A stretch of DNA of 64,000 bases from Rhynchonema sp. JSB1_4 (Eukaryota; Nematoda; Chromadorea; Monhysterida; Xyalidae). Each line of letters begins with the position of its first letter. Within the stretch, counting starts at the first letter, position 1. The notes beneath the pieces were generated by a model that had not been told where the DNA came from, made no database searches, and saw only the letters and a list, made by a program, of their open reading frames with translations. This document shows, piece by piece, positions 36,266-48,600 of the stretch. Location of the stretch: assembly GCA_030248065.1 (NCBI GenBank), contig JASAMV010009190.1, positions 26,082-90,081 of the forward strand, given 5' to 3'. Both the position numbers and the translations under genes were made by a program.

Positions 36266-36978
36266 CTTGATGGGACTTTGTTCAAATTACAAAGCGGCGC
36301 ACACGATCAGTGAAAAGTCAGAAATGGATTTGACCAAAACTGAAAAAACGGTTTTCCGGAGCCGAGTATTTTTCGAAATTGCCCGAAAAAAATACCGGTA
36401 ATTTATTTGTCCGGGAAAGTGTGTTTTGGTCGGAAATGACGAAAAAGCTTCTTGAGGGTTCGAGCTCAAAGAGCTTAAAACAACCGAAAACTACGATTTT
36501 TCGTATCTGAAACACAAAGCCAGGCTGAACCAATCGAAACGTAATAGCTGCTCAAAAATGGGTGTTTTTGAATTCCTTCTGGTAAAGTATTGAAAAAAAC
36601 TTTTTTTCAAAAAAACAAATTTTTAAAAACTTCAGTCTTTTAAATCATTTTCTAAAAATAGCACGACGCAACCAAATGACACACAAATAAGCCGTTTGGG
36701 TGGCAGCACGGCTTTGAGAGATAACCGGTACTTTTAAAATAACGTAACGATACAAGCGAAATATCGATAACATTTTATTCATTCATATTTGCGAAATGCA
36801 TTTTTCCGATCGCATAGATTATTTCATGAATGCACAGTTGAACCACCGAAAGACCTGATATACATAGAATGCATGCACATGACAAGCAACAAAGGCACAA
36901 ACAAAATCAGCACGAAACATCACCCCACAGAGCACAGGCGCAGATGTCTGGAAGACCGACACAGTTAAAACCTCAGGC
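36266..36978. other. Gene D upstream flank and intergenic
   Basis: Gene D promoter side. 36335-36430 has A/T hairpins with CCGG cores; 36590-36640 has A/T homopolymer runs. No gene recognised. Confidence 0.3.
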
Positions 36979-37598
36979 TCAGCCCTCCGCACGCCCTTCC
37001 TCCGCAATCGGTTGACTGTTGCCACTAGCCTGAAAGATGCACGCCCAGGCACAAACGGCGCTACAAGCACAACAAAAGATCGCGCATATCACCCAAAAGA
37101 ACACAACGAGAACGAAAGCAGTCACGTAGAGAGCCCTGCTGCATTGCTGATGGTCGGGAAAAGGCACCGCGCGAAATACCCAGACCGTGCCTGCAGAACT
37201 AATGGATAAAAATTATGATATTCTGGATTTTCACAAGACAGTTTTTGACCAACCGCAAATCAGCCATGCCAACATCGAGAGCCCGTGAAGAGACGAATAT
37301 ATTCGCTTGACCTGATCGATTATACCGATGTCTCCCTGTGACAAGCATGCAAGATGTGATAAATGGCCGCTGTGAAACATCAGCGAGTGCACAGTCTGAC
37401 CAACCTTTTCCTTCTTTATCCTGTAGAACATGTATATGAGATCGATAATCCCATTGATCACAACGGCCGCACCAAACACAAGCAGGTAGTACGGGATCAT
37501 CGGTTCAATCGGGCAGTGACGGATGTGAGTATAGCCGAAGTAGGCCAACCATCCATAGAGCACCATGAAGATGATCGTGCATATTATCGAACCGACGC
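36979..37598 (-). CDS. TMEM272-like four-helix membrane protein, copy 1 (5' exon not found)
   Basis: Three exons with clean splice sites: 37598-37405, 37335-37254 (82 nt), 37190-36979. The first covers a membrane helix (SIICTIIFMVLYGWLAYFGY), the conserved CPIEPMIPYYLLVFGA turn and the second helix, ending FYRIKKEK. The second adds a helix (LHGLSMLAWLIC). The last begins GTVWVF and has a Cys-rich helix (CSRALYVTAFVLVVFFWVIC, then CACSAVCAW) and a polar tail to TGA. The layout and the CP.EPMIP motif resemble small invertebrate TMEM272-like proteins as I remember them. The 5' exon was not identified; a 1.67-kb transposon (37782-39447) lies just upstream, so the gene may be split or broken. Partner gene: 40310-41648. 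Confidence 0.65.
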
Positions 37599-37781
37599 CT
37601 GCAAATCAGTTCCGAACATTCACTGAAAACAACTATGAATTTGCAGCGCACTGTGACTGCAGTGTCCACCATTGAACCGACCATGAGACAGGAAAGGGGC
37701 TGGTCCTTTGAAACGATCCACTGAAACTTGACGCACTGATGCACCGACCGGCCCTCACCACTTAAAGAAACGTAAACATTA

Positions 37782-39447
37782 TTAAAGGGCCCGGGACACA
37801 ACCGAAGGAAGGGCAGCAGAGCGCAGTGTTATACATCGTTGGAAAGCACTGTGACAGCATATGTCACGCACAAATGTTAAGCTCCTTAGAGATTCGCCAT
37901 CTCTTGGCAGAGCGACTTTTCGTTCCAGAAAAAAGTGAATTTTTTCACAACTTGGAACGACCGGCGCAGAAACCCCAAATGAGTTGAAAGTCAAGTAACA
38001 CGTGGATAGGATTACAACAGCTTCTGGATAACTTATCATGAGAACTTCAGTCGCTCAAACCACTGCTTCACTCGGTGAGGGTGCGAGATGATCCAAAAAT
38101 CGGCCACATTTTTCGAAAACACAAGTTTGTCTCTAAATTTTGAGGCCGCGCTTTGTGTTGCAGAAATGAAAATGCAATAGAAAAATGGAGCATTTTCGAA
38201 AGTACCAGAAAATAAGGTTTTTAAATTTGGAAACACTTAGATAGCGGCGTGACAGGCCGAAAAAGACCTAAAAATTGCCACTAAACTGCATAGTTGCATT
38301 CATTGACGGAAATGTGATGTAAATAATCTACGTATTGCATTGCATTGTAATCGAAAAAGTCAGATAAAGGCACAGTCCAACAATCTAGATGAGTTTCAAG
38401 ACTTCAAACCCCATGGTCCGGCTGCTGCAGCCATGCCAGCCAGCATAAGATATTTGGCTATAAGTCGTTACTGTTATAGACTGTTGCACATTTGATAGCA
38501 TCAAACGATGTAGCTTCAACGTAGCTATCGAACGATATATAACATGCCCATACTATCTCTTACTATGGACAAGAAACGGTCAAAATTCCGAAATCGCACA
38601 CGGTGACGTGACGGTTCATTACAGAATCGTCAAAAAAGCAATTTTTTAGCCTCTGCCCTTAAGAAGCGTAATAATTTATTGGGACTTGTTATATGTCGTT
38701 CGAAAGCTACTCACGAGATACACTGTTTGGTGCTATCACATTTACAATAGCTGTTAACAATAAGCATTTATAGCTGAATATCATATTCAGGTTGGTATGC
38801 CTGCCCCGAGAGATCTGTAGAACTTGGGGTCTTCGGACCTTGAAAGGTTGTTAAACCAGACGTTTCTCTCAATTTTTTGTTTCGAATCCGATACAATCTA
38901 TGGCCTTCATGTGTCACAATTCAGGCGATGAATGTAACCACCTAGTTTAACGGCAACTTAATGGATTTTTAGGCCTGTCACGGAGCTAGCCATGAGTTAA
39001 AAAGTTTAAAAACCTTATTTTCTGGTACTTTCGACTATGCTCTATTTCCCCATTGCATTCTTATTTCCGCAGCGCTAAGCGTCGTCTCAAAATTTAGGGA
39101 CAAACTTGTGTTCTCGAAAAATATGGCCGATTTTTGGAACGTTTCGCACCCTCACCGTGTGAAGCAATGCTTTGAGCGACTGAAGTTGTGATGGTAAGTT
39201 ACGCAGAAGCTGTTGTAATCCTATCCACGTGTTACTTGACTTTCAGCTCATTTTGGGTTTCTGCACCGAACGTTCCAAGTTGTGCAAAATTCACTTTTTT
39301 CTGGAACGAAAAGTCGCTCTACCAAGAGATAGCGAATCTCCAAGGAGCTTAAAATTTGTGCGTGACATAGGCTGTCGGAGTGCTTTCCAACGGTGTGTAA
39401 CAATGTGTCCTGCTACCCTTCCTTCGGTTATGTCCCGAGCCCTTTAA
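37782..39447. mobile_element. Foldback element with about 450-bp terminal inverted repeats, TTAA target
   Basis: TTAA at both borders (37782-37785, 39444-39447), then AGGGCCCGGGACA-type ends and long inverted arms (37786-38270 against 38960-39443). The arms share AAAGTCGCTCT, CACGTGTTACTTGAC and AAGGTTTTTAAA blocks in inverted order. The arms are diverged, so it is old. The central 700 bp has no transposase frame. A TTAA target fits piggyBac-type elements, but the symmetric flank ATTATTAA/TTAATAAT leaves this open. Confidence 0.7.
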
Positions 39448-40309
39448 TAATCCAACTGAACTTGCTTCTTTTCGGATGATGGCTGTTTGGCGTGCAGTAG
39501 GATGCCATATTCCACAGGAATACACAAAACGATTCCGGACCATTGATTGCGTGAACTTCGCTCTTCACAGAGATGTCTGCAAGATATTGACAGAGCTTTT
39601 GTAGTCGGGTCGGCTGTGAGGAGCAAAAACCAAAGAACCAGACCTTCATCTGCCATTTTGCGAGTTTTTGGGCACACTAAGTTGTTGTAACAGCCAGTGG
39701 TCTGGAAGTGGTCTCTGAAAAACTTGAATACTTGAATCAGTCCATATGTGATAATAACCAGAGACAGCATTGGGCAAAAACATGCACCAGTGCTGGCAAG
39801 CCAGTGATACGAAACCGATATTTTGTTCGCCGACTGGAAATTTTAGTCTCAATAAGTTTATCAGACAGGCCAGATCTGATCCCAACATTAAACGATCTGA
39901 GGCCACACCAGCTGAATCACAAATATTTTACAGAAAACCAAAAGAGGACACATTTCACAGGCCATAGCTTAAAAAAGAGAAAGACAAGTTTTATGGTAAG
40001 ATACATTATCAACTATCAAGAGAAAATGCACTGACGCTACAGCTATCCAAACGCAAACGTGCAGCTGCACCGGTATGCAACACGCCCGGAACAACAACCT
40101 TTGACACACAACAAACTTCAGCAAGTGCAAATTAAAGAAAAATAGCGAACACAATGAAACAAATGCACACATGCAGAAAGCAAACTAGAACCAGTAGAAA
40201 AGCCTGTAATAAAATAAGGAAAACTTTACAGATGCGTCCATATCACCTACTTGTGCACATGCACCTGTGGACCAATCAAATAAGCTCATAATCAATCCTG
40301 TTCTCTTCT
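39448..40309. other. Intergenic between the two membrane-protein genes
   Basis: Minus-strand frames near 39444-39906 have no family match or splice support. It may hide the 5' exon of copy 1, but I could not identify one. Confidence 0.3.
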
Positions 40310-41648
40310 TCATTCGATTTCAATTTTTGTCGTTGATCCCGACGTGGCGACGTTCGCGCCATCCACTTCAGTTGCGAGCCAGATGGGTGCGAGACAACAC
40401 GCGCCACAACAGAAACAACAACAACAGCAGCACGTCAAGCACGCCAGTGTCCAGAAGATCACCACAAACACGAACGCGAACGTGTATAGCGTTTGGTCGC
40501 AGTTGGATGGAAAGTAGTCGGCCACACCAAACACCCACACCGTACCTGCAGATGGGTAGGAAATGGCATTGGTTGATATTCACCGAAAATGTTCGCATTG
40601 ACGGACTGTTGATGGGATGGCCTTTCACTGTTGCTTTTCCCGAACCACTAATTTCGACAAGCGTAAACGAGGTGTCGAAACAACACTGGCCAAAAATTGT
40701 CGCGGTTCAAAGGAAACTGAGGACTGAAACCAGTGACCTACCACCCAGTCATTTTTATACCGTTGTGAAAATGAACCACCATTGAAAGGAACGCACAAAA
40801 AAGTTCCAGAAATCAACCCACCACAAATGAACCACACGCTCCAGAACACGAATAGCAGACAAGTGACGGAGCCAAATGTTTCATCGACGTTCGAATTGAT
40901 ACCCTGGAAGGACAAACCAAGAAATATTTCCACAAAAATGCAAGCAAACAAATAAACGAAAACAACTCCAATTTTTGAAGAAAACAGTCAAAATAACAAC
41001 AAAAGTGTAACCACCCACCAGGCAGCATTTCATGAACTTGTGCCACACATTTGTCAATTGGCCAAAGATAGCGACAGCAGCCAGCACGATCAGAAAAATG
41101 GGGATCATCGGTTGAGCCGGACAATCATTCAGATGCCTGACTGAGTACTCAAGCAGCAGTACGTACAGTACGATTAGTATAGTGGCGAGAATGAGCGAAC
41201 AGGCGCCTGCAAAAGTTGCGACACATTGCAACATCAGCTAGCGGCTCGCTTGTTAGGCATGCACACTGCTTGTATAGACGGTGTCATGATGAAACCGTGA
41301 ACCAAGGGTGTCCTTATTGTTGCTGTTGTTACTGACACGGGGACGCTAGCGGCTTGGTAGCAGGGAACGGGGCTTCATTCCACAAAGGGCCACTATATAA
41401 AGGGTGCACTTTTGACAAACCAATGACAAACACGACCCAATCAACTCACAAGCAGCTCCGCTCGAGTCATAGGCGTGTCGCGCACCAGAGTTTGTGTAGA
41501 CGAATGATGAGAACGATTTCGGACTATCGACTTCGCGAAATTCGATTATGATCTTGCGGATCGAGTCCGGTTTCTTGCCTCGTTTGGCTGAAAACAGCGA
41601 AAGTTCAAAACTCAAAAACATCGGCGTGTCAAAATTGAACAAAAACAT
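40310..41648 (-). CDS. TMEM272-like four-helix membrane protein, copy 2
   Basis: Exons: possible first exon from ATG 41648 to about 41456 (MFLFNFDTPMFLSF..., ending with one base that completes a Cys codon with the next exon); 41206-41019 (SLILATILIVLYVLLLEY, then CPAQPMIPIFLIVLAAVA); 40903-40822 (82 nt: VTCLLFVFWSVWFICG); 40545-40310 (GTVWVFGVADYFPSNC, then LYTFAFVFVVIFW and a run of Cys, CCCCCCFCCGACC). Exon lengths, phases and GTVWVF junction match copy 1 (36979-37598), so the two are tandem duplicates. Four membrane segments are expected; the Cys-rich end could be palmitoylated (inference). The first exon is less certain: its ATG is 3 nt after an in-frame stop of the upstream frame. Confidence 0.65.
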
Positions 41649-41651
41649 CGA

Positions 41652-42178
41652 TTAGTAAAACAAACAATGTGCGGACTTCGGCGCCGCGTCCGGCCTGGCA
41701 GTTTTGAGTTGATCTGGATCCTGGCCATGTTTGCTGCCAGCTGGTTCCCTCAAAGGCTCTGAATTCACCACGCCGGTTGCTGTTTCAAGTGTCCTCATTT
41801 CAATATCGCCAGCTGCAAAAAATGCTTCGGTTTGATTTCTGAAATAATGGCACAGGCTGTCTTCTTTGCACCAGGCATGCTCTTAGACTCAAACCCACAC
41901 ATGGGCTTCCCAAACCCGGTGGGACCTAAAGCAAGCGTGAAACTTGTGTGAGTGCACCGGCCCCAACAAATTACAACTAACCATGTTCTGGCATATCAAT
42001 ACGAACGTCATTGTCTGAATCCGATCGCAACGAAGCAAGTACGTTGGGACTGCCATCCTTCGCCGATTTATCTGCGAAACGTATCATATCACCAATGTTT
42101 TGAACGATGGCACGCAACGAAATAAAGAACGCGAACCTTGATTTGCCATTCTCACGAACAAGTTGTGAATTCGTCAAT
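41652..42178 (-). CDS. Unrecognised gene, two 3'-terminal exons
   Basis: The first visible exon runs from acceptor 42178 (LTNSQLVRENGKSRFAFFI, then AIVQNIGDMIRFADKSAKDG) to a donor after MPEH. The next begins GDIEMRTLETATG and ends APKSAHCLFY at TAA 41654-41652. Phases agree (G plus CT across the junction). I do not recognise the family and see no membrane segment or repeat. Upstream exons must lie before gene J's stop at 42694 or are missing. The next frame (41648 ATG) is in the same reading frame one codon later. Confidence 0.4.
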
Positions 42179-42181
42179 CTG

Positions 42182-42690
42182 GATGAAATTCATGAAAAAT
42201 AGAACCAAGAATTAATATTGACACAACAATAAGCTAGCAAAAGTGTTTTATAGCTGGCACATGGCAAACAGCGTGGGTGAAACCAATCTTGCAAACGCGA
42301 AAGATTGAACCATTATTCACCAGACAGATCATGCCTTAACTTTTTTAATCGTGCAATGAGCGCATCCACAGAACTTCCATGAAACACGAGCAAAAGAAAG
42401 TTAATTCCGACAGAAAATATGCATGAATACGTGACAGGAAAATATCATTTCTATATTATTTTAGCCCCAACGGAGAGCAAACAGCAAAATGATCTTCGAG
42501 GGCAATCAACAAAATCTGACATTTCAGAAAATATCAACGAAAAAATCCTGAAATGGAATGCACAGGACGAAAGTTCGATGTACTGAGACTACCACCAGAA
42601 CCTGAGGTACAACAGCAGTAAAATATAAACCCGTTTCACCGAGAAAGAAGAAGAAGCAAAAAAAAACAAAATTGACAACATAGCAACAAC
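42182..42690. other. Between gene J stop and the unrecognised gene
   Basis: No feature recognised. Expected to include the 3' UTR of J and possibly a first exon of the downstream gene. Confidence 0.25.
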
Positions 42691-42693
42691 AAA

Positions 42694-45600
42694 CTATTCC
42701 AACGATTCATCCGCGTCATCCGAATCAACCTCAAGCTCCTCCTCCTCCTCCTCATCATCATCCTCACTATATTCTTCATCAGACGAATCAGGCTCTTCAT
42801 CTGAATCGAACTCTTCCATGACATCTGCAAGTGGCACATTACCGCAACTGTAGAGCGAATGGTCACGTGACATCAAATGTCACACTGCAAACCGAGAAAT
42901 AAATCTAAACCTACCGTCGGCATACAGAGGCAAGTCGCGGATGAACTCAGCATCATGGTTCCAGAACGTGACCAGGAACGAGCAATTACCGACCTTGAAT
43001 GAAACTGCAGCCCTTTCGTCTCGCCCTGGATGAAAATACTAACATCCTCGCTTGACGACAATATCTTGAAACCGCAAAAACACAAATTACAAATATACCT
43101 GTTTCAGGATCCTCCATTCTGATCGTCACCGGACCGAGTTCAGCTTCATTGCCGAATACAGTGCGCAACGCTGTTGTATAAGTCTCGGGTGTTACGTGAT
43201 GCAGCAGCGGCAGCTCACGGATCTTAACAACAAAATCAAAATGAAAAAATTTGAAGATTTCTTTCAATATTCCCACCATCTGTTTGGAACTCGGATCATC
43301 GGCGTCAATATTGGTTTCCGAGACCACCAGTCGCCAGCAGTCGAGACGAATTTTGATGTCATCACCGCGCTTTGATTCTGGCTGGCTGCAACAACAAATA
43401 AACTATATGATCATAAGTAAATTCTCAAAAAAGTGCTTTTTGATAAATATGGGTGCAAATTTAGATCCACGTGGACTGAGTCTCCCATATGCCAGATAAT
43501 AATAATAAACTTTTACCCATCCAAAAATTCACCAGACAAAAACGCACTAGAATTCGCGCGCAACCAGTGCAACGTGCGTTGGCACCAGTGCAATCGCGCG
43601 GCGGTAACTGCCGCTGACTTTGACTTCAGACAAAAGTGGAAAGCTGGCGAAAAACGAAAACAATGAGACGAGATCGGAGCCTGAAATTGATACTGCAGTT
43701 ATTGCGAAGAAAACTACGATATATGAGGTATTATACATGGCCAGTACATACGATAGGACGATACGTACGGTTAGGCGATACGTAATTACGAGCGGACTTT
43801 ACGTACGGTACTGATAAGGAGATAAAGCCACCAGGGCTGCAAGTTTTGCACGGAGTTGTACTTCTTCTGCACTTTTCCTTACCACTGGTGGAAACTGCGT
43901 CAAAGACCACCCAGTGCCAAGCGGTTCCCAACCCATCTTGCATTGTTGTCGCAGAGTAAAGGCAAACTACACCAACACGAGTACGATTTGGAAGGTGGTG
44001 TGCACTCAAAACAAATAGAAAGAGAAAATCATCATGCTCCGCTTGTATTGTTCAACGTGTAACATTTCCCAAATCAGCAGCCACGTCAGAATGTTTCACT
44101 ATTCTGCCAGCTGAGATATCGAGCTCATGTTGGTGTGGTTTGCCTGTGCACGGAACTAGGTCTTGACGTCGTGCTTATATAGTCTTTCATTTTATTCTCG
44201 GTCCAAACAAAGTATACAGCAAATGTTTCATCGCAACAGCAGCCAGCAAGTCACACGCATATTTCGAGCCACGTTGTCCACCTGTTGGTTATCATCCACG
44301 ACCATGACTGCTGTTGTCAAGGCGTTGAAACATTTTCTGTATACCGCCTCGCGACTATTATAAAACGGAAAGACTATACCAATACCAATATCAACATATG
44401 AAACGCACCATTTTTGATCGTGACATCATCGGTGATGCAGTCCATTTCGATTACCAACTTTTTGAGTGCGGCAAACATTTTCGAGTGATTCTCGACGGCC
44501 AGGAACAATTGTTGTCGAATGTCGACAAAATGTCGTCCCACCAGATAACCGGTGCTGCCGTCCTCAAGGCTGACACGCAGGTTTTTCAACGTACCACGCG
44601 GCATCCTTGGGAGATGAGACAAAAATCACCGTCTTCCATTTATGAACAGCAAATTGGGATGGTCTTAGAATTTCAAATTTTTTCCCCGCGGTCCCTCATG
44701 TCATCAAACTGTACTTCAGACAGGCATATTACAAACGCCGAAACGCAAAACCGTAATCGTTCGGTTCCCAACCAATTATACTGGCGTATTTTTCCGCAAA
44801 AATATATTTTTGGAAAAAAACCGTTGTCTTTTCAAATATTTTTACATACTTTCGGATACCCACGGCCCAAAAACGCCTATTTTGGAGAAAATTTTGTCCG
44901 GCAATGGCCTGAAACAGCTTAAAAATGCATTTGGGGCTTGAAAAATGCTCATTTTGAACTGTTTAGCACCGATCTACAGTGGTTTGACAACATCGTTTCG
45001 CGACCGTGGAAAATTTCTCGGAAATTTTTGGAAAAAGCCGTTTTTTTCCAAAAGTTAACACTTTTAAAAATTTCTGGAAAAATAAAAACTTATTTCTCCA
45101 GGCCTAAGAAAAAAACGGTTTTTTTTCGGGCCGCAAGTATACAAGCAATGCGCACGAGAGAGGACTTAGATTGCGCTGCCAGGAACACGTAGCGCGTCGG
45201 GCCCCACCGATCAGTAACCCTCGTGAAGAATTCGACAGTTATTTCCATGATGAACCCACCTTTACCAAACAGCAAGCACACCTACTTGTTCATGAATTGC
45301 GCCCAACGACCGGTCTTGTTCACATGTGTCACCTTGACGGGCAGATTCAAATCGTTCAACACAATCGGCGGCTTTTCCATCATCACATCCATCCACTTCA
45401 TTGCATCACTGTGGTGCACAAACTGGTCCTCGTAGCGCTTCGTTATCACCCCCTAAATACTGTGTCTCATTGTACAGTACAACAGTCTATCAATACCTAC
45501 ATATAGCGACACAATCGACAAACCCACGTCTTTTCGGTCACCGCAGAGAATATTTACTCAACCATGAGGAGCTCAACGGCAGATTGAATACCAAAGTATC

Positions 45601-48600
45601 GCTCAAATATATTCACTAGACAAATGCTTCCCGTCACTTGGGTCCCAAATGGGCCGGGTCACAAGCGGTCGGGACCCAAATGGCGGGACCCGAATGGTCG
45701 GGTCCCAAGTGGCGGTACCCAAATGGACCGGAGCCCTCGACAAAGGGTTTCGCTGGACACACTGCTGCACACAATTTTCACAAATGTGCCCGATGTATTA
45801 TACCTGTATTTTGTCAGAGAACGACCGAAAGATGTCCGAAATGTGCGTCGACGACTTTTTCTTCTCCGAATACCAGTCGGTCGTCCACTGCACCAATATT
45901 GCCGGCGAGTGATTCATCAAGGCCGACAACAGATTGGGCAGACGTTCGTACTCGCGCTTGGTTGCTTCTGACGCAGTGCTGTGGCTATTATACTTTGCGG
46001 GCCGGGCAGGGTACATAGGGGGAAGTCCGCGGCGGCAGGAGGCAGTGTATTGGTCGCACAATAACTAAATCAGAATTCATCTACCCTGATATTCAGGTTC
46101 AACCTTAACCACTATGCTACTTGTATTTTTGACAAAACATTTACAGCTAAAAATAATCTAGCAGATCAACCACGTTGCCGCAGGTCTGAAACATTCTCTT
46201 TACGACATACTTTGTGTGCGATCACGCAACGCAACGTCATTGCCCCGTCACTTTCCCTCTTTACGATTCAGGAAAAAAATTTGACCAATTCTTATATAGT
46301 CATTGTGCGACCAATACCAGGATTTTTGGGGGAGGGGGAATTCATTTTTGGGAGAGGGGAGATTTCTTGGGGAGGGTAGTGTACGATGCAACTCTTTTCG
46401 GGTGTCTATTTGTTCCCGGTCGAAATTTGGGGATTTTTGACCGAAAAAAAGAGCATTTTTAAGGGTAAAAATTGGGGCGGTAGGGTATCAATACCAGAAC
46501 GGTCCGGGTGGGGTACCAGAGTGGGGTGAGTAGCAGGGGTAGTGTACCCAGGGTTGGGCAAAAAAAAAACGACGGCGTTTTTTCTTAAAAAAACGACGTT
46601 TTTTTTTAAAAAAAAACGCCTGGGTCGTTTTTCGTTTTTTTTTTAATTCTGAATTTCCTTGATTTTCCCTGATTTTTCAGGGAAAGTACCCTGATTATCA
46701 AGGAAAATCAATTTTTTTGTCCCATTTTTTTAAAAAAATTTTCGACCAATTTTTACTTTGTCGAGATACGTCGATATACGGACTTTGACTTTCAATGATG
46801 ACCCCGGCCAAAGTTGGTCCCATGATGCGGGTCTGATATGGGATCTTGACAACTCGCTAGAAAAAGGTTGAAACCCGTTTATTTTGCCTCAGAACACATA
46901 GAATTACTTCATTTAACCACGTTTTCTTCCCAACGTAAGCGTTTTCCATTTTTTTTGGGGGCATATTTTGGTCATCTGGGCGTTTTAAAAAAAACGTTTT
47001 TTTAAAAAAAAAACGTTTTTAAAAAAAACGATTTTTTGAAAAAAAACGTTTTTTGCCCAACCCTGAGTGTACCAGGTCGGGGCGAGTAGGGTATTATTAG
47101 GTGGACCCCACTACCCCCAGCCACAGCACTATTCTGAATTATGTGGATTATGTGTTTTGAATAAAAAAATGAGTGCTGTTTCTCTTGCAAAATGATCTCT
47201 AAAATTACTGCAGGTTTTTTCCTGATCATAAAAGTTCACAAAGCCCCTTATCAACCGATGAGCGGTCACAAAACTTACTCAAACACACGACCGTTTGAAA
47301 CAAACTGAACCCAGTAGGTGGTAATCATCAACGAATCAAAAAATCAACGAACAAAACAAAAACGCACTCTTGTGCTCGGCCCAGTCAAATTGGACGAATT
47401 GCAGATTCGGCAGCGGCAAGAGCTTGGTGTCGATCGCCTGAATCAAACGTTCAACAACGGCGCCGCGCATCTCGGGCACGATTTCGTTCTCGGCCTTCGA
47501 ACACAGAGTCGAAAATCTAAACAGAGTCTCAAAGTGGGCTGGACCTCTTGGTTTGTTGGTTGGCTCGTTGCGTCAGCGCTCCCTCAGAAATACACAACAG
47601 AAGAAGGTTAAATGGAAGAAGAATACTGTAATTGCAAAGTCGGCTGGACCTCTTTCACAGCCACCCTCCTTTTTTTGCATGTAAGCCTAATTGAACATAT
47701 TTTCGAAAGATATCGCTGTCCCCACTCAGCCGTTAAGCTACTATATAAGCCACACTACTACAGCGAATATTATTCACGGGGACGCTAGAGGATTGAATCA
47801 TATCACCAGAGGGTGAGTGGTCCCACAAACTATGCATTGGAAAATGAAGAAAAACGGGTGTAGAGTGTGGTAAACAAGGCGGAGATGTACAAACACCCAG
47901 CCTAGCTTCCTCACCCCCAGAATAACGGCTGGTTATCGATGACCACATATTTGACACGAGTGCACAAACAAGCGAGCGGAATCACACGATTTTCGAGCCA
48001 GTCCAACATTTCCGTGTCCAAATCCGGGGCCAGACGACTCGGCATCACCTCGAGGAACAGTGCACGGCCCTGCACAATGGGCACTTTCAGACCGCGATCG
48101 TCGCGGAATCGTTTCTGCGCAGCCGGGCCGATGATCTGACAAAAAATTAGTCATTTTCTTCGAAAAAAACCCAATGCACCAACATTAGTGTACTGCACAA
48201 AACCAACACCATCATCTATCTCGCGCCAATTCTAAACGGTATCTCGCAGCTTGCACCACAATAGATATTGATACAGTATTCAGGCTTAATGGTTATCTTT
48301 CGACCTCTAATGCCCAAAAATCGAAACATGCACAAGCCATCTTTTGTTACTTTTGGACTCATACGTGCCCACCTTGTGCAGTAAAATTGTATGCAAAACC
48401 ACCGTTGACTGCTTGGAGGGGGTATCTGGCAGTGATGTGGCGCTTTGGCGGGGCGGGTAGGGCACATAGGTGGAAAAAATCGGGGCGGGTAGGGGGTAGT
48501 GTACGTGGGATTTGGGGGGGAGGAGATTTTTCGGGGCATGTAGGGTACAACGCAAGTTTTTTTCGGGTGCCTGTATTTATGTACTAAAAAGTACATATAT

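Larger units (their letters stand above)
45974..47131. mobile_element. CAGTG-type hAT-like element carrying two nested insertions
   Basis: Ends CAGTGCTGTGGC and GCCACAGCACT, with flanks TTCTGACG / TTCTGAAT (6 of 8 identical). The interior has GGGTAGGGTAC-type words as in 48430-48811, interrupted by a MITE-6 (46048-46316) and a CAGGG element (46549-47065). The left edge lies at the 3' splice site of a gene J exon. Confidence 0.8.
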
